Below are positions 1-7,175 of a stretch of 8,051 nt of DNA, piece after piece (positions within the stretch are counted from its first letter, which is position 1; every line of letters begins with the position of its first letter). The translations under genes and the position numbers were made by a program. A model generated the notes under the pieces. That model did not search any database. It saw only the letters and a list, made by a program, of their open reading frames with translations, and had not been told where the DNA came from. The DNA comes from Prosthecobacter sp. (GTDB lineage: Bacteria; Verrucomicrobiota; Verrucomicrobiia; Verrucomicrobiales; Verrucomicrobiaceae): the NCBI GenBank assembly GCA_020216965.1, contig JAIWOJ010000074.1:1-8051 (forward strand), in the 5' to 3' direction.

Positions 1-713
1 ACCATTTTGTCCATGTAGGCCACCATTTCCGCAAAGTGCCGCCCATCGCGTTGCTTTGATTCGCCTTGTAGGGTGGGATCCCAGTCTGGGCTATCCGGTG
101 TCGGCTGGTAGGGATCATGGGTCAGGATCATCGGGTAATAGAGAAAGAAAGGCCCGCCCTTGTGCCGGGACACAAAGTCGAGCGCAAAGTCATTGATGAG
201 CTTTGGGCCATAGCTGCCCTGGGGGTATTCCTTTTCCTCCCCGTTCAGCTCTAGCCCAGGGTTCGCGTAGCGTGGTGGGCGGCGTGTGTGCTGCCAGAGC
301 AGCGCCTCATCAAAGCCGAAGTGCTGCGGGGCATCCTTTTCACGACCGAGCTGCCATTTGCCACAAATGCCAGTGGCGTAGCCAGCCTGCTTGAGCCGAT
401 GGGCAAAGGTGGTCTCCGTGCGTAGCAAGGTGCCGAAATTCAGGTAGTTACGCACATTGAACCTACCCGTCATGAGCTGCACGCGCGTGGGCGTGCAGAG
501 GGGCTGAGAGTGGCAGTGCTCAAAGCGCAGCCCCGCCGCTGCTAGCCGGTCTAGATGCGGTGTCTGGTAGGACTCTCCCCCATTCGCCCTCACGCACTCA
601 AAGCCGAAATCATCCGCCATGATGAGGATGATGTTTGGCTTAGGCTGGGCCGCTTGACTCAATGCGGCCGTGAGTGTCAGGAGAGCCAGTGCAGTGGCTA
701 GGGAGGGTCTCAT
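1..713 (-). CDS. Secreted sulfatase (arylsulfatase family), C-terminus cut off by the left edge
   Basis: Translating the minus strand from the ATG at 713 gives 237 residues open to the window edge, so the gene is partial. Residues 1-22 form a hydrophobic Sec-type signal peptide (cleavage probably near SQA-A), which predicts export. Mature sequence begins with the family's NIILIMADD strand; D34 and D35 are the expected metal ligands. C73 sits in C-T-P-T-R, the C-x-P-x-R signature in which Cys becomes formylglycine, the catalytic nucleophile. GKWQLG (118-123) keeps the active-site Lys but has Gln where many sulfatases have His. T-H-D-P (198-201) supplies another conserved His. The family hydrolyses sulfate esters, often of polysaccharides; the substrate cannot be told from this half. 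The anaerobic-type or FGE-type maturase needed for C73 is not in the window. It starts 27 bp after the ABC ATPase stop and may be cotranscribed with it. There is no clear Shine-Dalgarno. The family assignment is secure; the start is probable because it gives a good signal peptide. Confidence 0.93.
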   Translation of the reverse strand, partial: MRPSLATALALLTLTAALSQAAQPKPNIILIMADDFGFECVRANGGESYQTPHLDRLAAAGLRFEHCHSQPLCTPTRVQLMTGRFNVRNYLNFGTLLRTETTFAHRLKQAGYATGICGKWQLGREKDAPQHFGFDEALLWQHTRRPPRYANPGLELNGEEKEYPQGSYGPKLINDFALDFVSRHKGGPFFLYYPMILTHDPYQPTPDSPDWDPTLQGESKQRDGRHFAEMVAYMDKM

Positions 714-740
714 GCCGCCAAAACGCGGCAGCAGCGCGGA

Positions 741-1520
741 TCATGCGTGAAAACCATGCTTCAGATGCTCAGGCAGCGGGTGCGTGGCATCGATATCATG
801 CAGCTCCACGATGCGGCCATCATCCATGCTTGCGATGCGGTTGGCGTGGGAAAAGATGCGGTTGTCATGGGTGACGATGAGCACCGCGCGCTCTGGGCTG
901 CGTGCCACTTTTTCAAAGAGATCCATCACCAGCGTCCCATTCTTCGCATCCAGTGCCGCCGTCGGTTCATCGCAGATGATCAGGCGCGGTTCATGCACCA
1001 GTGCGCGGGCGATCGCCACACGCTGCTGCTGCCCGCCTGAGAGCTGAGCAGGCCGGTGCTTCATCCGATCGCCCAGGCCCACCTGCTCTAGCACCTCACG
1101 CGCACGCTTTTCAGCATAGCGCGTGGATTTCCCCTGGATGAGCAGGGGCACGCTTACATTTTCCACACAGGTCAGCGTAGGGATGAGATTGAAGGATTGA
1201 AAAATGAACCCGATGCACTGCGCGCGGAACTTCGTCGTCCTGCCAGCGCTCATGCTCAGTAGATTTTGATCAAAGACGGTGACCTCACCTGAGCCCTCGT
1301 CACAGCCCAGCGTGCCGGCGATGATGCTCAGCAGCGTCGTTTTCCCACAGCCTGAGGGGCCGATCAGCATCGTGATGTCCCCACAGCGCACATCCAGGTC
1401 GATCCCCTTCAGCACCTGCAGCCGCGCCCCACCATCGCCAAAAGACTTGTTCACATTCCGCAGACGCGCGGCCAGAGGAGCAGAGGATGAAACAGGAGAC
1501 GACATGTCAGGTAGCGCCAC
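741..1520 (-). CDS. ABC transporter ATP-binding protein, LolD/MacB/DevA type
   Basis: This 259-aa protein is a complete ABC nucleotide-binding domain. Walker A is GPSGCGKT (54-61), the Q-loop is Q108 in FQSFNLIPTLT, the signature is LSGGQQQR (160-167), Walker B is LIICDE (180-185) with catalytic E185, and the H-loop is H218 in VTHD. The form resembles the LolD/MacB/DevA subfamily, whose members pair with FtsX-like permeases in lipoprotein release or export across the envelope. No permease or membrane-fusion gene is adjacent in the window, so the partner must lie beyond the sulfatase gene or elsewhere. The start is GTG at 1520, chosen because GGGGGA lies 8 nt upstream; an in-frame ATG at 1505 would remove five residues and has no such site. 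The C-terminal tail (about 240-259) after the domain is short and His-rich. The biochemical class is certain; the substrate is unknown. Confidence 0.95.
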   Translation of the reverse strand: MALPDMSSPVSSSAPLAARLRNVNKSFGDGGARLQVLKGIDLDVRCGDITMLIGPSGCGKTTLLSIIAGTLGCDEGSGEVTVFDQNLLSMSAGRTTKFRAQCIGFIFQSFNLIPTLTCVENVSVPLLIQGKSTRYAEKRAREVLEQVGLGDRMKHRPAQLSGGQQQRVAIARALVHEPRLIICDEPTAALDAKNGTLVMDLFEKVARSPERAVLIVTHDNRIFSHANRIASMDDGRIVELHDIDATHPLPEHLKHGFHA

Positions 1521-1528
1521 AAACTACG

Positions 1529-1534
1529 TCCCCC
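1529..1534 (-). promoter_or_regulatory. Shine-Dalgarno-like site of the ABC ATPase gene
   Basis: Read on the minus strand this is GGGGGA, 8 nt before the GTG at 1520. It decides between the GTG and the ATG at 1505, and it is the only convincing purine-rich ribosome-binding site before any complete gene in the window. Its identity is inferred from composition and spacing only. Confidence 0.5.
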
Positions 1535-1657
1535 AAGCGCCGCGCGCACGGCCCATTATTCGCAGACTCCACACCCGCCCAGGGGATTGCCAGCTCTGGC
1601 CCCGCAATGTCTTTTGATGAGGCACTGCGGGCGCTACACGCAGAAGCTAGCCGGACA

Positions 1658-1693
1658 TTGACACCAGCGCGCAAACTCCTCTAAGCTCATAAT
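1658..1693 (+). promoter_or_regulatory. Candidate promoter elements for the pilus/secretion cassette
   Basis: The divergent intergenic region (1521-1729) contains a perfect sigma-70 -35 hexamer TTGACA at 1658-1663. The best -10-like hexamer downstream is CATAAT at 1688-1693 (5 of 6 matches), but the 24-nt spacer is well over the usual 16-18 nt. At 18-nt spacing the hexamer is TAAGCT, a poor match. The two elements may therefore not act together. The position, 37-72 nt before the first ATPase start, is right for a promoter of the plus-strand operon. I see no riboswitch-like or clear operator structure in the rest of this region. Confidence 0.27.
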
Positions 1694-1729
1694 TCCACAA
1701 AAAAATCGCGCTCCCCCCGCACGACCCGC

Positions 1730-3385
1730 ATGTATTCCAACGAAGAGTTTCTCATCGAACTGCTAACCGAGGCAGGCTACGTCACGCCTCAAGACCTACA
1801 GCAGGCCAAGATCAATAAAAAAGGGCAAGAAACCCCTCTGCAAACCCTGGTCAAAACGGGTGTCGTCTCCGATGAGCAGTTGGCAAAGCTCGTCGCCTCC
1901 AATAGCGGCATGGAATACGTGGATTTGCACGGTTTCCCAGCCAACCCAGCGTTGAAAACACTGGTGCCGCTGGAGCAGGCAAAGAAATACAAAATTGTGC
2001 CCATCGGGGTCAATGGCAGCGCCCTTCAGATCGCGGTTTCAGACCCCTACAATTTTGAAACCCTGGATGCTCTACCCCACGTGTTGCAGCCAGAGCTAGA
2101 GTTCTTTTGCTCTACACCCAATCTCATTCAGGAAGTAATGGTTACCATTTATGGCAATGATGCCATGACTGGCAGCAGCACAGGAGAAGGAGCCTCCACA
2201 GGTGGCGATGGTGACGCTCCCATCATCAAGCTCGTGGAAAACATGCTCATGGATGCCTTTCGCAATCGCGCGTCTGACATTCATATTGAGCCGATGGAAA
2301 AGGACATCCGCGTGCGCTTCCGCATGGACGGCGTCATGGTGGACATTGAGCATCACCCGAAGCGGCTACTGGCCTCCATCATCGCCCGCATCAAGATCAT
2401 GACGGGTACCATGAGTATCGACGAAAAGCGCGTGCCTCAGGACGGACGTATCCAGATGAAGTTTGGGGATAAGGAGCTAGACATGCGTGTCTCCATCATC
2501 CCCACCCAGAATGGGGAGAGTGTGGTCATGCGTGTGCTGGATAAAAGCAGCCTGCGCCTCGGCCTAAGTGATCTGGGTTTCTTCAGTGACGACCAATCCT
2601 GCTTTGAGAACCTCATTTCCCTGCCAGATGGCATCGTGCTAGTCACAGGGCCCACGGGCTCTGGGAAAACCACGACTCTTTACGCTTGCCTCAATTTCAT
2701 CAACCGCCCCGACCGCAAGATCATCACGGTGGAGGATCCGGTGGAATACGAGCTGCCAGGCATCAATCAGGTGATGGTCAAAGAAGATGTGGGCATGACC
2801 TTCGCCGCTGCCCTGCGCGCCATGCTGCGTCAGGCACCGAATATCATCATGCTGGGGGAAATTCGTGATGCAGAGACCGCCGGCATCGCCATCCAGGCAT
2901 CGCTCACCGGGCACCTTGTCTTCTCCACACTGCACACGAATGATGCTCCGAGCGCCGTCGCTCGTCTGGCAGACATTGGCATCAAGCGCTTCCTCATCGC
3001 CTCTGCTGTGCGCGGCATTTTGGCACAGCGTCTCGTTCGTAAGCTCTGCGCAGAATGCAAGCAACCCGCTGGCCTCAGTGACAAAGAGATGCGCCAGTTA
3101 GGGCTAGAAGCAGGCCAGCTAGCCAGCGCTACGATCATGGGCCCCAAGGGCTGCAACAAGTGCCGCAACTCCGGCTACAGAGGGCGCATGGTGATCGCGG
3201 AAATCTTCCAAGTGGACGATGAAGTGCGCAATATGATCAACCAGAATTTAACAACCCCGCAACTGCGCAAACGCGCCCGCGAGTTGGGCATGAGAACCTT
3301 ACGCGAAGATGGCGTGCGCAAAGTGCTCGCCGGCGTCACCACGGCCACCGAGGTCATCGAGGCCACCATGTCAGACGCCGACTGA
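1730..3385 (+). CDS. gspE: GspE/PilB-family secretion/pilus assembly ATPase, first tandem copy
   Basis: This 551-aa protein is a full-length T2SS/T4P hexameric motor ATPase, expected on the cytoplasmic face of the inner membrane, where ATP hydrolysis drives pseudopilin assembly through the GspF/PilC protein. Residues 1-142 form an N-terminal MshEN-like domain, followed by a Gly/Ser/Thr-rich linker (146-161). The N2 domain starts near 164 and includes ASDIHIEP (181-188). Walker A is GPTGSGKTT (307-315), the Asp box EDPVEYEL (335-342), the Walker B region NIIMLGE with E377, the His box GHLVFSTLHT (394-403), and the zinc-binding tetracysteine C440, C443, C475, C478. The zinc site and N-terminal domain mark it as assembly (GspE/PilB) type, not PilT. 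Oddity: R-Q-A-P-N (367-371) replaces the usual R-Q-D-P-D. The ATG at 1730 fits the domain start but has no Shine-Dalgarno. It is probably the first gene of the operon. GspE versus PilB cannot be settled from sequence alone. Confidence 0.95.
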   Translation: MYSNEEFLIELLTEAGYVTPQDLQQAKINKKGQETPLQTLVKTGVVSDEQLAKLVASNSGMEYVDLHGFPANPALKTLVPLEQAKKYKIVPIGVNGSALQIAVSDPYNFETLDALPHVLQPELEFFCSTPNLIQEVMVTIYGNDAMTGSSTGEGASTGGDGDAPIIKLVENMLMDAFRNRASDIHIEPMEKDIRVRFRMDGVMVDIEHHPKRLLASIIARIKIMTGTMSIDEKRVPQDGRIQMKFGDKELDMRVSIIPTQNGESVVMRVLDKSSLRLGLSDLGFFSDDQSCFENLISLPDGIVLVTGPTGSGKTTTLYACLNFINRPDRKIITVEDPVEYELPGINQVMVKEDVGMTFAAALRAMLRQAPNIIMLGEIRDAETAGIAIQASLTGHLVFSTLHTNDAPSAVARLADIGIKRFLIASAVRGILAQRLVRKLCAECKQPAGLSDKEMRQLGLEAGQLASATIMGPKGCNKCRNSGYRGRMVIAEIFQVDDEVRNMINQNLTTPQLRKRARELGMRTLREDGVRKVLAGVTTATEVIEATMSDAD

Positions 3386-3437
3386 TTCTGGCTGCCCCTT
3401 AGACAATCAAAAACAGTATCGCGAATTTACCCCCCCA

Positions 3438-5096
3438 ATGACCCCTCAAAACGTCATCGACATGCTTGAGACGCGCGGAGTGATCGACTCCGGCGTAGCT
3501 GAAGGACTGATTCAGGACTGCATCCACAACGGCAAAGAGATCCTCCAAACCCTCCTCGACTACGGTATTTACCAGACCGAGGACGAGTTCTGGGCGGTCG
3601 TGGCCGAAGAACTGGGTGCCGATCACTTTGACTTATCTAGCTATGAGCCTCCGCCGTCCGTCATCCATCTCGTGCCCTCTGGGATGGCTCGGCTATACGG
3701 TGCCTTTCCCATCACGCTAGATGCCCGTGGCCTCCACGTCGCCTTCACGGACCCCCTGAACCCGCAATTGGTTGAGGATCTGCGCTTCGGTCTAGACAGG
3801 CAGATCGTGCCAGTGGTAGCGCGCCGTAGTCAGGTCCAGGCACTGATTGACAAGCATTATGGCACCGGTGCCCCAAGCATCGAAGATATCTTTGGCGGCC
3901 TAGCGAATGCCGGTAAAGAGAGCCCCGAGATGGAGGCAAACTCTGCTCCGATCGTCAAGTTTGTGGACCTTGTCCTCACCCAAGCCATCAAGGAAAAGGC
4001 GTCCGACATTCATTTTGAGCCTTTTGAGCACGAGTTTAAAATTCGCTATCGTGTCGATGGAGCTCTCTACGAGATGGCCCCGCCGCCAGTTCATCTGGCA
4101 AACTCTGTCATCTCCCGCGTCAAAGTCATGGCGAACATGAACATCGCCGAGCGGCGGATACCTCAAGATGGGCGCATCATGACCGTGGTCAATGGCAAGC
4201 CCGTGGACATGCGTGTCAATTCCCTGCCCACGCAGCATGGTGAGTCTGTGGTGCTACGCGTATTGGACCGCAGTAGCGTGAACCTAGACCTTGAGCACCT
4301 GGGCATGCCCACGTACCTCTTTGACTACATCACGGAGACGATCGAAAAACCCAATGGGATCTTCATCGTGACGGGGCCGACGGGTGCAGGCAAGACAACG
4401 ACTCTCTATGCCTGCCTACGCCGCATCAATCAGATCGATACCAAGGTGCTCACGGCGGAGGATCCTGTGGAATATGAATTAGACGGCATCATGCAGGTGC
4501 CTGTGAATGACGCCGTGGGTCTCACCTTCGCAAAAGCGCTACGCTCTTTCCTCCGCCAAGATCCTGATAAAATCATGGTGGGAGAGATGCGTGACGTGGA
4601 GACCGCGCAGATCGCCATCCAAGCCTCACTCACCGGCCACTTGGTATTGAGCACACTGCACACGAACGATGCGGCTGGAGCCGTGACCCGTCTGGTGGAT
4701 ATGGGGGTGGAACCCTTCCTCGTCTCAGCGACGCTGGAAGGCATCTTAGCCCAGCGCTTGCTGCGCACGATCTGCAAAAACTGCCGCTCTGCTTACACAC
4801 CTAGCTTATCCATTCTCAACCAACTTGGCCTCACACAGGATGACATCGGTGGGAAGCAATTTTATACCGGCGCAGGCTGTGATAAATGCGGCGGCTCTGG
4901 CTACAAAGGCCGCAAAGGCATTTATGAACTACTGGACGTAACGGACCCGATTCGCGAGCTCATCGTGGAAAAAGCGCCCACCCTCGCCCTCAAACAAAAG
5001 GCAATCGAACTCGGCATGATGACTCTGCGTGAGGATGGTTTGCGCAACATCTACGATGGTGAGACCACCATTGAGGAAGTGCTGAAGTATACCTGA
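3438..5096 (+). CDS. gspE: GspE/PilB-family secretion/pilus assembly ATPase, second tandem copy
   Basis: This 552-aa protein is a paralogue of the preceding gene, 52 bp downstream on the same strand. It has an N-terminal MshEN-like domain (about 1-142), a linker (about 143-166), ASDIHFEP (188-195), Walker A GPTGAGKTT (313-321), Asp box EDPVEYEL (341-348), canonical R-Q-D-P-D followed by KIMVGE with E383, His box GHLVLSTLHT (400-409), and tetracysteine C446, C449, C481, C484. All catalytic elements are present, so it should be an active assembly motor. The tetracysteine and N-terminal domain argue against PilT, which often sits here. The frame stays open upstream to an ATG at 3309, but that start would overlap the first ATPase and add 43 residues of Pro/Ser/Arg-rich sequence unlike the family. 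ATG 3438 opens the N-terminal domain directly and is preferred. Its leader is a run of seven C with no Shine-Dalgarno. Confidence 0.94.
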   Translation: MTPQNVIDMLETRGVIDSGVAEGLIQDCIHNGKEILQTLLDYGIYQTEDEFWAVVAEELGADHFDLSSYEPPPSVIHLVPSGMARLYGAFPITLDARGLHVAFTDPLNPQLVEDLRFGLDRQIVPVVARRSQVQALIDKHYGTGAPSIEDIFGGLANAGKESPEMEANSAPIVKFVDLVLTQAIKEKASDIHFEPFEHEFKIRYRVDGALYEMAPPPVHLANSVISRVKVMANMNIAERRIPQDGRIMTVVNGKPVDMRVNSLPTQHGESVVLRVLDRSSVNLDLEHLGMPTYLFDYITETIEKPNGIFIVTGPTGAGKTTTLYACLRRINQIDTKVLTAEDPVEYELDGIMQVPVNDAVGLTFAKALRSFLRQDPDKIMVGEMRDVETAQIAIQASLTGHLVLSTLHTNDAAGAVTRLVDMGVEPFLVSATLEGILAQRLLRTICKNCRSAYTPSLSILNQLGLTQDDIGGKQFYTGAGCDKCGGSGYKGRKGIYELLDVTDPIRELIVEKAPTLALKQKAIELGMMTLREDGLRNIYDGETTIEEVLKYT

Positions 5097-5209
5097 AGTC
5101 AGGAGTGGAGCCATTTTTGCACCGCACGTCACCATAAATTTCATGGACAGAATCCACGGCACCCCCCTAATCTGAGCCACAGTCAAAAAAACACACGCGC
5201 CCCTCAAGT

Positions 5210-6493
5210 ATGCCGAAGTTTCATTATATTGCCCTCGACCAGAACGGCCAGGAAGTCGCCGGTGAACTGGATGCCAGTAACGAGGCAGAGGCGATCAACC
5301 TGCTGCGCCAAAGTCAGCTCTACCCCACCCAGGTAGCCCAGGAGGGCAAGGGAGACGCCGCCGTTAAAAAACGTGCCGCCAAAAGCCCATCTGCGAAATC
5401 CAAAGGCAAGGCCGTCAAAGCAGGCGCGAACGCCAAGGTGAAGCCCAAGACCCTGATGGTCTTCACACGTCAGCTTGCCACGCTGATTGATTCAGGGCTG
5501 CCTCTCCTGCGCGGTCTGACGGTCCTGAGCCGACAGGAGCCCAACCCTGTCATGAAGGCCACCATTGCTACCCTGGCCGACAACGTTCAAACCGGCAGCA
5601 CCTTCTCGGAGACCTTGGGCCAATACCCGCGCATCTTCAACAAGCTCTACGTCAACATGGTTAAGGCGGGTGAGTTGGGCGGGGTATTGGAGATCGTTCT
5701 CAACCGTCTGGCGGAATACCAGGAGAAAGCGCAGAAGCTCAAAAACAAGATCATGGCGGCCATGATCTACCCGCTGGTGGTCATGTTCATTGCCCTGGCC
5801 ATTCTCATTTTCCTGATGCTGGTCATTGTGCCGAAGTTTGAGAAAATCTTCGAGGAAATGCTGGGAGATAAAAACAAGCTCCCCACCCTCACGAAGTATG
5901 TCATCGGATTCAGCCGCTGGATGGGTGACAACTTCCTCTGGCTGGCAGGTGGGGCTGCCGTCATCTTCATCGGCTGGCGCCTTTTTGCTTCCACCCCTGG
6001 TGGACGGCGTGCGATTGATGGCTGGAAGCTGAAACTGCCGCTCTTTGGCGATGTGCAGCGCAAGACAGCCATCTCGCGCTTCACCCGCACACTCGGCACC
6101 CTGGTTACATCTGGCGTGCCGATCCTGCAGGCGCTGAATATCACGCGGGAAACCGCTGGCAATGCCATCGTCTCCGAGTCCATCGTCAAAGTTCATGATG
6201 CGGTGAAGGAAGGTGAATCCATGGTAGCCCCCCTAGAATCCAGCAGCGTCTTCCCGCCGATGGTTATCTCCATGGTGGACGTGGGCGAGGAAACCGGCCA
6301 GCTCCCTGAGATGCTGCTGAAAATCGCTGACGTGTATGAGGACGAAGTGGACAACTCCGTGTCCGCCTTGACCTCCATGCTAGAGCCCCTGATGATCGTC
6401 CTGCTCGCACTTGTCGTCGGGACCATCGTTCTGGCGCTATTCCTGCCGCTGATTGAGGTGATCAAGCAATTGAGCGCTGGTCCAGGCGCATAA
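5210..6493 (+). CDS. gspF: GspF/PilC-family inner-membrane platform protein
   Basis: This 427-aa protein is the polytopic assembly platform of T2SS/T4P machines, which contacts the motor ATPase in the cytoplasm and transmits its motion to the pilins. The N-terminus (FHYIALDQNGQEVAGELDA) is the typical family opening. A Lys/Ala-rich linker (about 47-80) leads to two GspF repeats, recognisable at FTRQLATLIDSGLPLLRGL (85-103) and FTRTLGTLVTSGVPILQAL (291-309). MVKAGELGG (150-158) and VDVGEETGQLP (356-366) are the matching second halves. Hydrophobic membrane segments lie at about 184-207, 243-260 and 393-413. Length is close to the family's usual 400 residues. It follows the second ATPase by 113 bp, the largest gap in the cassette. 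That gap holds no strong promoter or terminator that I can see, so cotranscription is likely but unproven. The start at 5210 is well supported by the N-terminal motif. Confidence 0.95.
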   Translation: MPKFHYIALDQNGQEVAGELDASNEAEAINLLRQSQLYPTQVAQEGKGDAAVKKRAAKSPSAKSKGKAVKAGANAKVKPKTLMVFTRQLATLIDSGLPLLRGLTVLSRQEPNPVMKATIATLADNVQTGSTFSETLGQYPRIFNKLYVNMVKAGELGGVLEIVLNRLAEYQEKAQKLKNKIMAAMIYPLVVMFIALAILIFLMLVIVPKFEKIFEEMLGDKNKLPTLTKYVIGFSRWMGDNFLWLAGGAAVIFIGWRLFASTPGGRRAIDGWKLKLPLFGDVQRKTAISRFTRTLGTLVTSGVPILQALNITRETAGNAIVSESIVKVHDAVKEGESMVAPLESSSVFPPMVISMVDVGEETGQLPEMLLKIADVYEDEVDNSVSALTSMLEPLMIVLLALVVGTIVLALFLPLIEVIKQLSAGPGA

Positions 6494-6513
6494 GTCCAAT
6501 ACGGGTCCCAGAC

Positions 6514-7173
6514 ATGAAAGCGATTTCCTTTTCTCAGCGCACACGTTCCGGCTTCACCCTGGTGGAGTTGATTACCGTCATCAGCGTCATCGTGGTGCTC
6601 TTTGCTCTTGTGGCCGGTGCGTATTCCTACGCGGATTTTGCCTCAAAGCGCAATCGCACGGAGGTGACACTCCGCGTCATCCGCTCTGCTCTTGAAAATT
6701 ACCGCGAAAAGTTTGGCTCCTATCCTACGCCTAGCAACCCAGAGGAATCCGTCGTCATTGCAGACTTGGTCTATATCTCTGGAGAGGCGTCCTGCCTCTA
6801 CCAGGCATTGAGCGGGGACGGCTACAATAAGATTAGCGGTGCTGATGGACAAGGCTCGCCTGAATCTAATGGGCAGGTGGAGGATAATGAAGCCGCCAAT
6901 GTTACACTCACCGACATGCCCAGAGAAATCTGGACGGTGAACAATTCTACCTATTTTGTGATCGACGGTTTCGGCCATCCTTTCCGCTACATCAAAGCGT
7001 TGCCGACAGTCTCCTTAACAGGCGGTCAGCCACCCGAGCCCGTCACGATCAACAATACCTATGACCTCTGGTCTTATGGCAATGACAACGAGAATCTCAC
7101 GGCCACCAGCCTAATGACTCGTGACAGCGCGACGCTCTCTCAGGCTAGCTCCAAGTGGATCAAGAATTGGTAA
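6514..7173 (+). CDS. gspG: GspG-like type II pseudopilin / prepilin
   Basis: This 219-aa protein begins with a class III prepilin leader. Basic residues precede R-S-G|F-T-L-V-E, so prepilin peptidase should cut after G13 and methylate F14; E18 is the conserved Glu+5. Residues 14-37 form the hydrophobic helix that anchors and packs the subunit. The helix continues into IRSALENYREKFGSYPTP (56-73), the GspG-type alpha-spine and loop. DGFGHPFRY (151-159) and YDLWSYGND (183-191) match the C-terminal GspG blocks (D-x-W/F-G-x-P-x-x-Y and D-L-x-S-x-G-x-D). GspG is usually about 145 aa; the extra length lies mainly between about 78 and 140 and at the C-terminus. There is one Cys (C94), so no intramolecular disulfide. 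It lies 20 bp after the platform gene and is clearly in the same unit. It could be the major subunit of a pseudopilus or a minor pilin; GspG-like is the best call. Confidence 0.88.
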   Translation: MKAISFSQRTRSGFTLVELITVISVIVVLFALVAGAYSYADFASKRNRTEVTLRVIRSALENYREKFGSYPTPSNPEESVVIADLVYISGEASCLYQALSGDGYNKISGADGQGSPESNGQVEDNEAANVTLTDMPREIWTVNNSTYFVIDGFGHPFRYIKALPTVSLTGGQPPEPVTINNTYDLWSYGNDNENLTATSLMTRDSATLSQASSKWIKNW

Positions 7174-7175
7174 GC

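Noticed and set aside
1510..1683. Minus-strand open frame of about 55 codons ending over the ATG at 1505
   Set aside because: It lacks an ATG, would need a TTG or GTG start, and its Ala/Ser/Arg-rich sequence has no recognisable motif. Chance opening in GC-rich DNA is more likely.
1487..1684. Plus-strand 65-aa open frame across the divergent intergenic region
   Set aside because: It starts inside the ABC ATPase gene on the opposite strand, has no recognisable domain and no ribosome-binding site, and its composition is typical of antisense read-through.
3309..3437. Upstream in-frame extension of the second ATPase to an ATG at 3309
   Set aside because: It overlaps the end of the first ATPase in another frame, and the extra 43 residues are low-complexity Pro/Ser/Arg-rich sequence with no family similarity. 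ATG 3438 begins directly at the N-terminal domain.
5097..5209. Possible terminator or promoter in the 113-bp gap before the platform gene
   Set aside because: Only a 4-bp CCAT/ATGG stem and an isolated CATAAAT were found, with no paired -35 and no T-tract after a strong stem.
5492..6196. Long minus-strand open frame (234 codons) within the platform gene
   Set aside because: It is the antisense shadow of the gspF-like gene, His/Asp/Gly-rich with no domain, while the plus-strand frame has full family motifs.
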